Shown piece after piece: positions 57,602 to 63,724 of a stretch of 63,724 bases of DNA (its first letter is position 1; each line of letters opens with the position of its first letter). The position numbers and the translations under genes are program-made. The DNA lies in IMG/VR virus record IMGVR_UViG_3300044630_000814, positions 1 through 63,724 of that record; one strand, given 5' to 3'. Below the pieces are notes generated by a model that saw only the letters and a list, made by a program, of their open reading frames with translations, did not search any database and was not told the DNA's origin. The DNA comes from a virus.

Positions 57602-58339
57602 ATGCAGCAGGAACAAAGCTACGATTTAGCTGGTAAGAGCGTCTTCATCGCTCTTCCAGCGTACGACTTCAAGGTGTCCTTGAAGCTAGCTGTTTCTCTC
57701 GCACGTTTTGCTCAGCAAGCTGCGCAGCACGGAATTGAACTTCACATCGGCAGCATATGCGGGTGTTCGGTTGTTTCTCGTGCGCGCAACCTGCTGGCGC
57801 AAGACCTACTTGAGTCAAAGTGCGACTACCTAATGTTCATCGACTCGGACATTAATTTCGAGCCGCAAGATGTGTTCCGCCTTATGGCGTGGGGCACCGA
57901 CCCTAAGAAGGGTATTGTAGCTGCCGTGCCCCGTACGCGCAGCGAAACCAAAAACTATATTGCTACTCTCGACCACGACGAGAATAACCAGCTCACTATG
58001 AACAATATGGGTCTGGTCCGGGCTAAGCGTGTAGCTACAGCATTTATGCTGGTACGCCGCGAAGTGTTCGAGCAGATGTCTGCAGCCCACCCAGAGTGGA
58101 GCTACTACGACACGCGGTCTGACCGCATGCTAAACGCTATGTTTGATTTCCTTGTTACCGACGAAGGTTATATCGGAGAGGACTTCCTCTTCTGCGACCG
58201 GGCACGGGAACTCGGTTTTGAAGTGTGGGTAGACCCCACAATCACATTGGGCCACATGGGCGTACAGGAATATGTCGGTAACTACGGCGATGACATTCTT
58301 TATCCAATGATTGTCCCCACACAGAAGGAAGCAGCATAA
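57602..58339 (+). CDS. GT-A-type glycosyltransferase (late copy)
   Basis: A 245-residue protein with VFIALPAYDFKVSLKLAVSL, SRARNLLAQDLLESKCDYLM and FIDSDINF, the DxD motif, then RAKRVATAFMLVRREVFEQM and GEDFLFCDRARELG. It is a paralogue of the early enzyme at 32315. Its place between head genes and tail genes suggests glycosylation of virion proteins or a host surface molecule. Sugar and acceptor are unknown. Confidence 0.75.
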   Translation: MQQEQSYDLAGKSVFIALPAYDFKVSLKLAVSLARFAQQAAQHGIELHIGSICGCSVVSRARNLLAQDLLESKCDYLMFIDSDINFEPQDVFRLMAWGTDPKKGIVAAVPRTRSETKNYIATLDHDENNQLTMNNMGLVRAKRVATAFMLVRREVFEQMSAAHPEWSYYDTRSDRMLNAMFDFLVTDEGYIGEDFLFCDRARELGFEVWVDPTITLGHMGVQEYVGNYGDDILYPMIVPTQKEAA

Positions 58340-58692
58340 TGGGTATTAAATTAGGCGACATCTCCCCCATGGCAGGTGCCATAAGCGGTAAGGGTTTATT
58401 CGGCAAAGGACTGGCCAAACTGGGTAATGCCATGGGTCCTATGGGTGGCCTTATGCCAATGCTAGCTGCTAACCAGCGCAAGAAACTCCTCGCCCGCGAG
58501 GCAGCTAAAGGAAGCGGTATGCGCCGTCGTCCTATGGCGGAAGAAGTCATGATGGCAGAGGAAGTTCCCGCAGGCGCACCGATGATGCGCAAGGGTGGCA
58601 AGGTTAAGAAGATGGCTAAGGGCGGTTCAACTGCCTCCAAGCGCGCCGATGGCTGCGCTACCAAGGGTAAGACGAAAGGGCGGTTTGTATAA
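58339..58692 (+). CDS. Basic Gly/Lys-rich virion protein
   Basis: A 117-residue protein. The N-terminus is Gly/Met-rich (GLFGKGLAKLGNAMGPMGGL) and the C-terminus very basic (MMRKGGKVKKMAKGG) ending KRADGCATKGKTKGRFV. The ADGxAxKGKTKG motif also ends the gene at 59202. It overlaps both neighbours by one base. It may bind packaged DNA. Confidence 0.55.
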   Translation: MGIKLGDISPMAGAISGKGLFGKGLAKLGNAMGPMGGLMPMLAANQRKKLLAREAAKGSGMRRRPMAEEVMMAEEVPAGAPMMRKGGKVKKMAKGGSTASKRADGCATKGKTKGRFV

Positions 58693-58952
58693 TGGCTAAG
58701 ACGCCTGCTTGGACACGTAAGGAAGGTAAGAACCCCAAGGGCGGCTTGAACGCTAAGGGTCGTGCGTCTGCAAAGGCGCAGGGGATGAACCTCAAACCTC
58801 CAGTCTCGGCCAAGCAGGCAAAGAAGTCACCTAAGTCCGCTGCACGACGCAAGAGCTTTTGTGCACGTATGTCGGGTATGCCGGGGCCAATGAAGGACGA
58901 GAAAGGTCGTCCTACTCGTAAAGCTCTATCGTTACGTAAGTGGGACTGCTAA
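58692..58952 (+). CDS. Basic protein with RRKSFCARM motif (DUF6321-like)
   Basis: Eighty-six residues: KTPAWTRKEGKNPKGGLNAK followed by GRASAKAQG, later RRKSFCARMSGMPG and a terminal RKWDC. The TRKEGKNPxGGLNxKGR and RRKSFCARM blocks define a family seen in phages and giant viruses whose role is unknown. It is highly basic and contains two Cys. It is one of seven small basic genes in this cluster. Confidence 0.65.
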   Translation: MAKTPAWTRKEGKNPKGGLNAKGRASAKAQGMNLKPPVSAKQAKKSPKSAARRKSFCARMSGMPGPMKDEKGRPTRKALSLRKWDC

Positions 58953-58953
58953 C

Positions 58954-59202
58954 ATGGAAATGATGATATGGAACATCGTACTGAGCGCAGTGGTGGCGGT
59001 TATGGGCTTCTTGTTTAAGGGCAAGATTGACGAGTTGGACCGTATTGGCATCCTACTCAATAAAACCCGCGAGGAAGTTGCTCGGGATCATGTGACTCGT
59101 TCGGAGATGAACACACTGGTCGATAAGCTGGGGGATCGGTTCGACCGGGCCTTCGAGCGCCTTGAAGCTAAAGTAGAAGAGATAGGAAGGACAAAGTCGT
59201 GA
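58954..59202 (+). CDS. Small membrane-anchored coiled-coil protein
   Basis: Eighty-two residues with an N-terminal transmembrane helix (MIWNIVLSAVVAVMGFLF) and a charged helical remainder (REEVARDHVTRSEMNTLVDK). This resembles phage membrane proteins annotated as holin- or spanin-like. Its place among head-tail genes rather than lysis genes leaves the role open. A membrane step in DNA entry or lysis is possible. Confidence 0.5.
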   Translation: MEMMIWNIVLSAVVAVMGFLFKGKIDELDRIGILLNKTREEVARDHVTRSEMNTLVDKLGDRFDRAFERLEAKVEEIGRTKS

Positions 59203-59582
59203 TGGATAAGAAGAAAAAGTCGATGCCCCCGCAGCCAACTGCTGCTGATCGTGCGTCGGATGCTAAGTTCCGTAAGTCTGTAAAGGACCTCAAGGTTACG
59301 CCAGAAAATGCTGCGGCTATCGGGCGTGGAAATCGTTCTACAGGTATGGCGAAAGGTGGAAAAATGGCAACTAAGTTTGGCGCTGCTATGAAAAAGAAAT
59401 CGGCTGACACCAAGGGCCGTGCAATGGTCAAGAAGGCCGGTGGTGGCAAATGTTACGCTTCGGGCGGTCTTGTTGCTGGCCACAAGTCGGCTGATGGTAT
59501 TGCCAAGAAGGGCAAGACCAAAGGCAAGATGCTGGCAATGGGCGGCATGGCTGGTTACAAGCGTGGTGGGAAAACCTGCTAA
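59202..59582 (+). CDS. Basic Lys/Gly-rich virion protein
   Basis: From ATG 59202 (126 residues), which follows the previous stop codon; GTG 59199 is an alternative. It has a Lys-rich start, GGKMATKFGAAMKKKSADTK, and a C-terminal SADGIAKKGKTKGKM related to the protein at 58339. A strongly positive charge suggests DNA contact inside the head. No enzyme motif is present. Confidence 0.55.
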   Translation: MDKKKKSMPPQPTAADRASDAKFRKSVKDLKVTPENAAAIGRGNRSTGMAKGGKMATKFGAAMKKKSADTKGRAMVKKAGGGKCYASGGLVAGHKSADGIAKKGKTKGKMLAMGGMAGYKRGGKTC

Positions 59583-59860
59583 TGCGCGCTTGTCGGGGTA
59601 TGGGGGCCATAAACCCCTCAAAAATGCCGGGGGCGAAAACAATTCGTCGTAAGGATAATCCCGACGAAGTGAAGGTGTACGCCAAGGGCGGCGAGTCCAA
59701 GGTCAACGAAGCTGGCAATTACACGAAGCCCGGTATGCGCAAGTCTTTATTTAACGCGATCAAAGCGGGCGGTAAAGGCGGCGCACCGGGTCAGTGGTCA
59801 GCCCGTAAAGCCCAGATGTTGGCGATGCAGTATAAGAAGAAGGGCGGCGGATACAAGTGA
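59582..59860 (+). CDS. Small basic protein with GQWSARKAQMLAMQYKKKGGG motif region
   Basis: A 92-residue protein that begins one base into the previous stop (TAATG). KVYAKGGESKVNEAGNYTKP is followed by MRKSLFNAIKAGGKGGAPGQ and a WSARKAQ helix. The (P/G)xWSARKAQxLAxxYxxxGGGY motif occurs in phage and giant-virus proteins with unknown role. It is very basic. Confidence 0.6.
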   Translation: MRACRGMGAINPSKMPGAKTIRRKDNPDEVKVYAKGGESKVNEAGNYTKPGMRKSLFNAIKAGGKGGAPGQWSARKAQMLAMQYKKKGGGYK

Positions 59861-60111
59861 GCGGACTTGCTAAATCCCAGCAGAGCCTGAAGAATTGGAC
59901 CAAGCAGAAGTGGCGGACCAAAAGCGGTAAACCATCGACGCAGGGGTCCAAGGCGACAGGTGAGCGGTACCTACCTGAGAACGCTATAAAGTCTTTGTCC
60001 CCTGCGGAATATGCAGCCACGACAAAAGCTAAGCGGGTTGGTAAGGCTAAGGGGAAGCAGTTCGTAAAGCAGCCTAAGACTATTGCAAAAAAGACGAAAG
60101 GGTTTAGATAA
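59857..60111 (+). CDS. Small basic protein (DUF5872-like)
   Basis: Eighty-four residues: LKNWTKQKWRTKSGKPST then GERYLPENAIKSLSPAEYAA and KQFVKQPKTIAKKTKGFR. The WTxQxWRTKSGKPS...GERYLP pattern is typical of a family found across phages, cyanobacteria and giant viruses. It overlaps both neighbours (ATGA and TAATG). Positive charge suggests nucleic-acid binding. Confidence 0.65.
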   Translation: MSGLAKSQQSLKNWTKQKWRTKSGKPSTQGSKATGERYLPENAIKSLSPAEYAATTKAKRVGKAKGKQFVKQPKTIAKKTKGFR

Positions 60112-60386
60112 TGGCACTGAAACCGACCGACAAAAAAGCCAATCCCGGGCTGGCAAAACTGCCCACAGAAGTGCGGAATAAGATGGGTTATGCTAAAAAA
60201 GGCGGTAGCACGAACTTCATCCAAAAAGCGATCAAGAAACCCGGCGCACTCCGTGCGGAGCTTGGCACTCCTAAGGGAAAGAAAATCCCAGCAGCAAAGC
60301 TTGCCAAAGCCGCCAAGGCTCCCGGTAAGCTAGGTCAACGTGCACGGTTTGCTCAACTCTTGAAGGGTTTCAAGAAAGGTAAGTAA
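60111..60386 (+). CDS. Small basic protein with FIQKAIKKPGALR motif
   Basis: Ninety-one residues, rich in Lys and Ala. STNFIQKAIKKPGALRAELG is followed by KIPAAKLAKAAKAPGKLGQR and ARFAQLLKGF. The FIQKAI-KPGALR-xLG...KLGQRARxA pattern is shared with histone-like small proteins of phages and giant viruses. It overlaps the gp4-like gene by one base. It may condense DNA in the capsid. Confidence 0.6.
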   Translation: MALKPTDKKANPGLAKLPTEVRNKMGYAKKGGSTNFIQKAIKKPGALRAELGTPKGKKIPAAKLAKAAKAPGKLGQRARFAQLLKGFKKGK

Positions 60387-61096
60387 TGACCACAAGTGGC
60401 ACTACAGCATTTAACCTGAACCTCAACGACCTAGTCGAAGAGGCTTTTGAGCGCTGCGGTGCAGAACTCCGCACGGGCTATGACCTGCGTACGGCGCGGC
60501 GCAGCCTGAACCTGCTTACCATCGAGTGGGCAAACCGTGGCATAAACCTGTGGACAATCGAGCAGGGCTCGATACCACTTGTGCAGGGGCAGATTGTTTA
60601 CGATTTACCCATCGACACCATCGACTTACTTGAGCATGTCGTGCGCACCCAGACTGGGCAGCAACAGACTGATATCACCATCAACCGTATCAGCATCGAC
60701 ACATACTCGACCATCCCGAATAAGAACGCGCAGGGTCGGCCTATCCAAGTATGGATTAACCGCCAGTCAGGTGCAGACTATCCGGTGGATGGCGTTGCAA
60801 ATCCGCAGATCAACGTGTGGCCAGCGCCAGACCAGAGCAACTATTATACCTTTGTCTACTGGCGCTTGCGCCGCTTACAGGATGCTGGTGATGGTGTTAC
60901 TACGCAAGATATACCGTTTAGGTTCCTCCCTTGTCTGGTGGCTGGTCTCGCGTATCACCTATCCCTGAAGGTACCCGGTGCGCTTGAGCGTTCTATGAGC
61001 CTTAAAGCGCAGTATGAAGAACTCTGGCAACAGGCTGCTGATGAGGACCGCGAGAAAGCGCCACTGCGCATCGCGCCTCGTCAGTATTTCCGGTGA
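60386..61096 (+). CDS. Head-tail connector protein, P22 gp4-like
   Basis: A 236-residue protein with LNDLVEEAFERCGAELRTGY, DLRTARRSLNLLTIEWANRG and INLWTIEQG, the N-terminal pattern of P22 gp4-type tail accessory factors. A helical bundle is followed by beta segments. It would bind the portal after packaging and receive the tail. It is followed by other connector and tail genes. Confidence 0.75.
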   Translation: MTTSGTTAFNLNLNDLVEEAFERCGAELRTGYDLRTARRSLNLLTIEWANRGINLWTIEQGSIPLVQGQIVYDLPIDTIDLLEHVVRTQTGQQQTDITINRISIDTYSTIPNKNAQGRPIQVWINRQSGADYPVDGVANPQINVWPAPDQSNYYTFVYWRLRRLQDAGDGVTTQDIPFRFLPCLVAGLAYHLSLKVPGALERSMSLKAQYEELWQQAADEDREKAPLRIAPRQYFR

Positions 61097-61099
61097 TTT

Positions 61100-61492
61100 G
61101 TGCCTAATCGGTTTGCATCTGGTAAATGGGCAATCGCCCAGTGCGACCGCTGTAACTTTCGCTATAAGCTGAAAGAGCTCAAGCGGCTCGTCATTAAGAC
61201 CAAGAATATCAATATTCTCGTGTGCCCTACATGCTGGGAGCCGGACCAGCCGCAGCTTCAGTTGGGTATGTATCCAGTGGACGACCCACAAGCGTTGCGC
61301 GACCCACGTCCGGACAACAGCTATTTTCAAGCGGGTCTGAACGTGAACAATAACCCTACTGACGGTAGTCGCGTAATTCAGTGGGGGTGGGACCCGGTAG
61401 GGTTAAATAATCCTTTGGGTTTATTTGGTCTTCCAAATACGCTATTAGGTAATGGTCAAGTAGGGACCGTAACGATTGAGACGGAGAATTAG
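61100..61492 (+). CDS. Zinc-ribbon virion protein
   Basis: A 130-residue protein from GTG 61100. CDRC (C15, C18) and CPTC (C43, C46) form a zinc ribbon separated by YKLKELKRLVIKT; the rest is Pro/Asn/Gly-rich (SRVIQWGWDPVG). Proteins of this type follow gp4-like genes in aquatic podoviruses. It is probably a small tail or connector component. Confidence 0.65.
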   Translation: MPNRFASGKWAIAQCDRCNFRYKLKELKRLVIKTKNINILVCPTCWEPDQPQLQLGMYPVDDPQALRDPRPDNSYFQAGLNVNNNPTDGSRVIQWGWDPVGLNNPLGLFGLPNTLLGNGQVGTVTIETEN

Positions 61493-61494
61493 TG

Positions 61495-61686
61495 ATGGAT
61501 AAGAAAGACATGAAGCAGGACAAGGCTACTGTGGCAAAGGCCGTGCACAAACACGAGCGTGCGAAACACAAGGGCCAGCCCCTAACTAAGCTTGCTAAAG
61601 GCGGTAAGACCAACGCACAGATGAAGGCTCTAGGTCGCAATCTTGCCAAAATCGCCAACCAGAAGAAATCTTCGCGGGGTAAATAA
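61495..61686 (+). CDS. Small Lys-rich protein
   Basis: From ATG 61495 (63 residues). DKKDMKQDKATVAKAVHKHE followed by RAKHKGQPLTKLAKGGKTNA and a basic end. The DMKQDK...KAVxxHxxxxH...LxKGG pattern is common in the same class of phage basic proteins. The start follows the previous stop by two bases. Confidence 0.6.
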   Translation: MDKKDMKQDKATVAKAVHKHERAKHKGQPLTKLAKGGKTNAQMKALGRNLAKIANQKKSSRGK

Positions 61687-61687
61687 T

Positions 61688-61828
61688 ATGGACTATAAAC
61701 CAAAAACGGTGCCGATTGTGAAGAACAATAACGGTTATCCGAACAACGTACCTAACACCCAGACCGTGAAAACACGCGGAACCGGTGCGGCGACTAAGGG
61801 CACGCATAGCAGCAAGAAGTTGGCATAA
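61688..61828 (+). CDS. 46-residue basic peptide
   Basis: From ATG 61688, reading MDYKPKTVPIVKNNNGYPNN and ending KTRGTGAATKGTHSSKKLA. The RGTGAATKG end recurs in very small virion peptides of aquatic phages. The stop overlaps the next start (TAATG). Likely a minor virion or DNA-binding peptide. Confidence 0.5.
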   Translation: MDYKPKTVPIVKNNNGYPNNVPNTQTVKTRGTGAATKGTHSSKKLA

Positions 61829-62508
61829 TGAATTACGCTGAACTGTTCGAAACGATCAAAGGGTACGTCGAAAACGACTTCCCCAACACCTCATGGACCG
61901 GCTCTGACGGCTCCAGCACGGTGACGCTGACGTCTACCGAACAGATCAACACGTTCATTCAGGAGGCCGAGCAACGCATCTTCAATACGGTGCAACTCCT
62001 TGACCTCCGCAAGAACGTTACGGGTAACATGACGTCGGGCAACAAGTACCTTTCGGTACCTTCAGACTGGCTGGCCAACTTCTCTCTGGCCGTTATCGAC
62101 GCGACCGGACGGTATGAGTATTTGCTGAACAAGGATGTGAGTTACATCCGGCAAGCGTTTCCGAACCCAAGCACGACAGGCATACCCACACACTATGCTT
62201 ATTTTGACGAGAACTCGTACATCTTGGGGCCGACGCCGGACTCGAACTATGCAGTCGAACTACACTATTTCTACTACCCGCCTTCGATTGTGACGGCAGG
62301 TACGTCGTGGTTGGGTGATAACTTCGATAGCGTTTTGCTTTACGGATCACTGCTCGAAGCGTACACTTTCATGAAGGGCGAAGCAGATATCATCGCAGGC
62401 TACCAGAAGCGGTATGACGAAGCGATGGCGATGCTCAAACAGCTTGGTGAAGGCAAAAACCGTCAGGATATGTATCGTAGCGGTCAAGCCCGCTACCCGG
62501 TCCAGTAG
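61828..62508 (+). CDS. Head-tail adaptor protein
   Basis: A 226-residue protein. TYAE-like N-terminus MNYAELFETIKGYVENDFPN, then TSTEQINTFIQEAEQRIFN and WLGDNFDSVLLYGSLLEAYT, and a helical end (AGYQKRYDEAMAMLKQLGE). This alpha/beta/alpha layout is typical of head-tail adaptors that dock on the portal. It may work with the gp4-like protein at 60386. Assigned by pattern and context. Confidence 0.65.
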   Translation: MNYAELFETIKGYVENDFPNTSWTGSDGSSTVTLTSTEQINTFIQEAEQRIFNTVQLLDLRKNVTGNMTSGNKYLSVPSDWLANFSLAVIDATGRYEYLLNKDVSYIRQAFPNPSTTGIPTHYAYFDENSYILGPTPDSNYAVELHYFYYPPSIVTAGTSWLGDNFDSVLLYGSLLEAYTFMKGEADIIAGYQKRYDEAMAMLKQLGEGKNRQDMYRSGQARYPVQ

Positions 62509-62517
62509 GAGCTATAT

Positions 62518-62799
62518 ATGTTTAACGGACTCAGCGACGTCGGAAATGTGATGGTCATGGCGACCGAAGGACGTGGTTTCACGCCCGAGGAAACTGCTGA
62601 GCGCGCACTCGACAAAATCATCTATGTGGGCAGTCAGGCACACCCTGCTATCCGCGATCAGGCCGAAGCCTTCAAGGACAGCATCCGTCAGGTGCTCATC
62701 CACTATATGCACGAGGCTGTGCGGTCCCATAACGTAACTCTGGTTAATAAATTCAAACAGGCGGGGCATCCAGAGCTAACCGCCATACTCGATACATAA
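62518..62799 (+). CDS. Small conserved tail-region protein
   Basis: Ninety-three residues with AGGAG before ATG. FTPEETAERALDKIIYVGSQ is followed by AHPAIRDQAEAFKDSIRQVL and a helical end. The RALDKIIxVGxxAHPAIRxQA pattern is common next to tail genes of aquatic podoviruses. Helical; role unknown. Confidence 0.6.
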   Translation: MFNGLSDVGNVMVMATEGRGFTPEETAERALDKIIYVGSQAHPAIRDQAEAFKDSIRQVLIHYMHEAVRSHNVTLVNKFKQAGHPELTAILDT

Positions 62800-62811
62800 G
62801 GAGGCCTTAAG

Positions 62812-63291
62812 ATGCCAATTACTCAAGCGATGTGCACCAGCTTTAAGGCCGAGCTTATGCTGGCCGTGCACGATTTCCGGGTTACCGGCGGCGACACTTT
62901 CAAGCTGTCGCTGTACACTTCGTCCGCTTCGCTAGATGCCAACACTACGGCGTATACATCCAGCCAAGAAGTTTCATCTTCGGGTACGAACTACACCGCT
63001 GGCGGCGGTACGCTGACGCGCCTTGGTGTTGTGACGTCGGATAATACAGCTTCGTCTGGTACGGGCTTTACCGATTTCGGTGACCTGACCTTTGCTAACG
63101 CGACGATTACGGCTCGTGGCGCGCTGATTTATAACACGACTCCTTCGGCTAACTCGAACGCGAACACTACGCTGACGAACGCTGCTGTGGCTGTGTTAGA
63201 TTTTGGTTCGGATAAGACCTCGACGGATGGTGATTTTACGATTATCTTCCCGACGGCCACAAACACGACGGCCATTATCCGTATCGCATAA
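62812..63291 (+). CDS. Tail or fibre-associated beta-rich protein
   Basis: A 159-residue protein: FKAELMLAVHDFRVTGGDTF, KLSLYTSSASLDANTTAYTS, later ITARGALIYNTTPS and AVAVLDFGSDKTS. The order GDTFKxxLYxSSAxL...ATITARGAxIYN...VAVLDFG is a common phage tail-protein signature. It directly precedes the long tail fibre gene. Confidence 0.68.
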   Translation: MPITQAMCTSFKAELMLAVHDFRVTGGDTFKLSLYTSSASLDANTTAYTSSQEVSSSGTNYTAGGGTLTRLGVVTSDNTASSGTGFTDFGDLTFANATITARGALIYNTTPSANSNANTTLTNAAVAVLDFGSDKTSTDGDFTIIFPTATNTTAIIRIA

Positions 63292-63300
63292 GGAAAACTA

Positions 63301-63724
63301 ATGGCTCTTGTCCTCGCTGACCGCGTTAGGGATACCACTGCTACAACTGGTACAGGTACGGTAACGCTCAGCGGGACCGCGCCGACCGGGTATCAGAACT
63401 TTTCGGTAATCGGTAACGGTAACACGACGTATTATACGATTAACAGCGACACCCAGTGGGAAGTCGGCGTTGGCACCTACACGTCTTCCGGTACGACCCT
63501 AGCGCGTAACACGGTATTGGCGTCGAGCAATGGTGGTGCGCTTGTAGATTTTGCTGCGGGCACCAAGGACGTTTTCGTCACTTACCCATCCGAAAAGGCT
63601 GTCACGGAAGACTATGGCAATGCGCTAGCCGCAACCACTGCGGCTAACCTAGCTGGCGGTGCAGCGGGGTCTATCCCTTACCAGACTGCGGCTAACACCA
63701 CAGCGATGCTTGCAACGGGCACGG
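63301..63724 (+). CDS. Tail fibre, N-terminal part (continues at window base 1)
   Basis: ATG 63301 has AAGGAAAACTA upstream. The first ~80 residues (MALVLADRVRDTTATTGTGT, then YQNFSVIGNGNTTYYTINSD) form a likely attachment domain found at the start of many fibre proteins. The frame joins without a break to the one at base 3 of the window, because the sequence from 63542 repeats bases 1-127. Combined length is about 1,548 residues. Confidence 0.88.
   Translation, partial: MALVLADRVRDTTATTGTGTVTLSGTAPTGYQNFSVIGNGNTTYYTINSDTQWEVGVGTYTSSGTTLARNTVLASSNGGALVDFAAGTKDVFVTYPSEKAVTEDYGNALAATTAANLAGGAAGSIPYQTAANTTAMLATGT
63542..63668 (+). repeat. Terminal overlap with window start (127 bp identical)
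   Basis: Bases 63542-63668 equal bases 1-127 exactly. The next 56 bases match bases 128-183 except at eight positions, all synonymous in the fibre frame. This is best read as a circular or circularly permuted genome closed by assembly, with a variant at the fibre gene. A unit length of 63,541 bp follows. Confidence 0.85.

Noticed and set aside
1-63724. tRNA genes
   Set aside because: I saw no cloverleaf with a T-arm signature in the few non-coding gaps, though a dedicated scan was not possible.

Overview
The window is an almost complete genome of a tailed double-stranded DNA phage, most likely a P22-like short-tailed podovirus recovered by assembly. The first 127 bases recur at 63542-63668 inside one tail-fibre gene. 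The molecule therefore closes into a circle of about 63,541 bp, and the genes at both ends are halves of one reading frame. The host cannot be read from the sequence. There is no tRNA, integrase or phage RNA polymerase that I can see, so transcription must use host RNA polymerase.

The genome has two opposed arms. The rightward arm (47.7 kb to the end, then 1-24.2 kb) is virion and lysis. In order it carries an HNH endonuclease, small and large terminase, a large P22-type portal, a GroES-like co-chaperonin, scaffold, a decoration-like protein and the major capsid protein followed by a strong terminator. Then come small head proteins, a glycosyltransferase, a run of very basic small proteins, P22 gp4-like connector proteins, tail and fibre proteins, endolysin and holin, further fibre genes, a tail hub protein, internal virion proteins and a 2,315-residue giant protein with an HEAVH metalloprotease motif.

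The leftward arm (47.1 kb down to 24.3 kb) is early and middle functions. Near 46-43 kb lie many small regulatory or takeover proteins. Next come a MoxR ATPase, a metallopeptidase-VWA protein and a DUF3150-like protein, a VRR-NUC nuclease, a Lar-like protein and family A DNA polymerase. Stand-alone sigma region 4-like and RNA polymerase alpha-CTD-like genes follow, then a glycosyltransferase, a MazG-like protein, a RecB/Cas4-like nuclease, an SNF2 helicase, an SSB-like protein, a Cro-like regulator and a primase-helicase. The arm ends in a terminator at 24.2 kb.

The control circuitry is unusually legible. A 13-bp inverted repeat CTAACNNNGTTAG occurs about 15 times, nearly all in the leftward arm, and flanks two near-identical sigma70-type promoters (43.15 and 45.99 kb) with the same geometry. 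A second promoter pair (29.05 and 38.47 kb) shares a different sequence, and one member starts a riboswitch-like structured leader before the SSB operon. An intergenic hub at 46.05-46.6 kb holds 11 copies of TGTAAG in both orientations and a 48-bp direct repeat. The rightward arm starts from a promoter followed about 90 nt later by a terminator, which suggests antitermination or attenuation. The most unusual parts are the alpha-CTD/sigma-4 gene pair, the operator system, the leader RNA, the MoxR-VWA-DUF3150 cassette and an early protein that copies the N-terminus of the major capsid protein.
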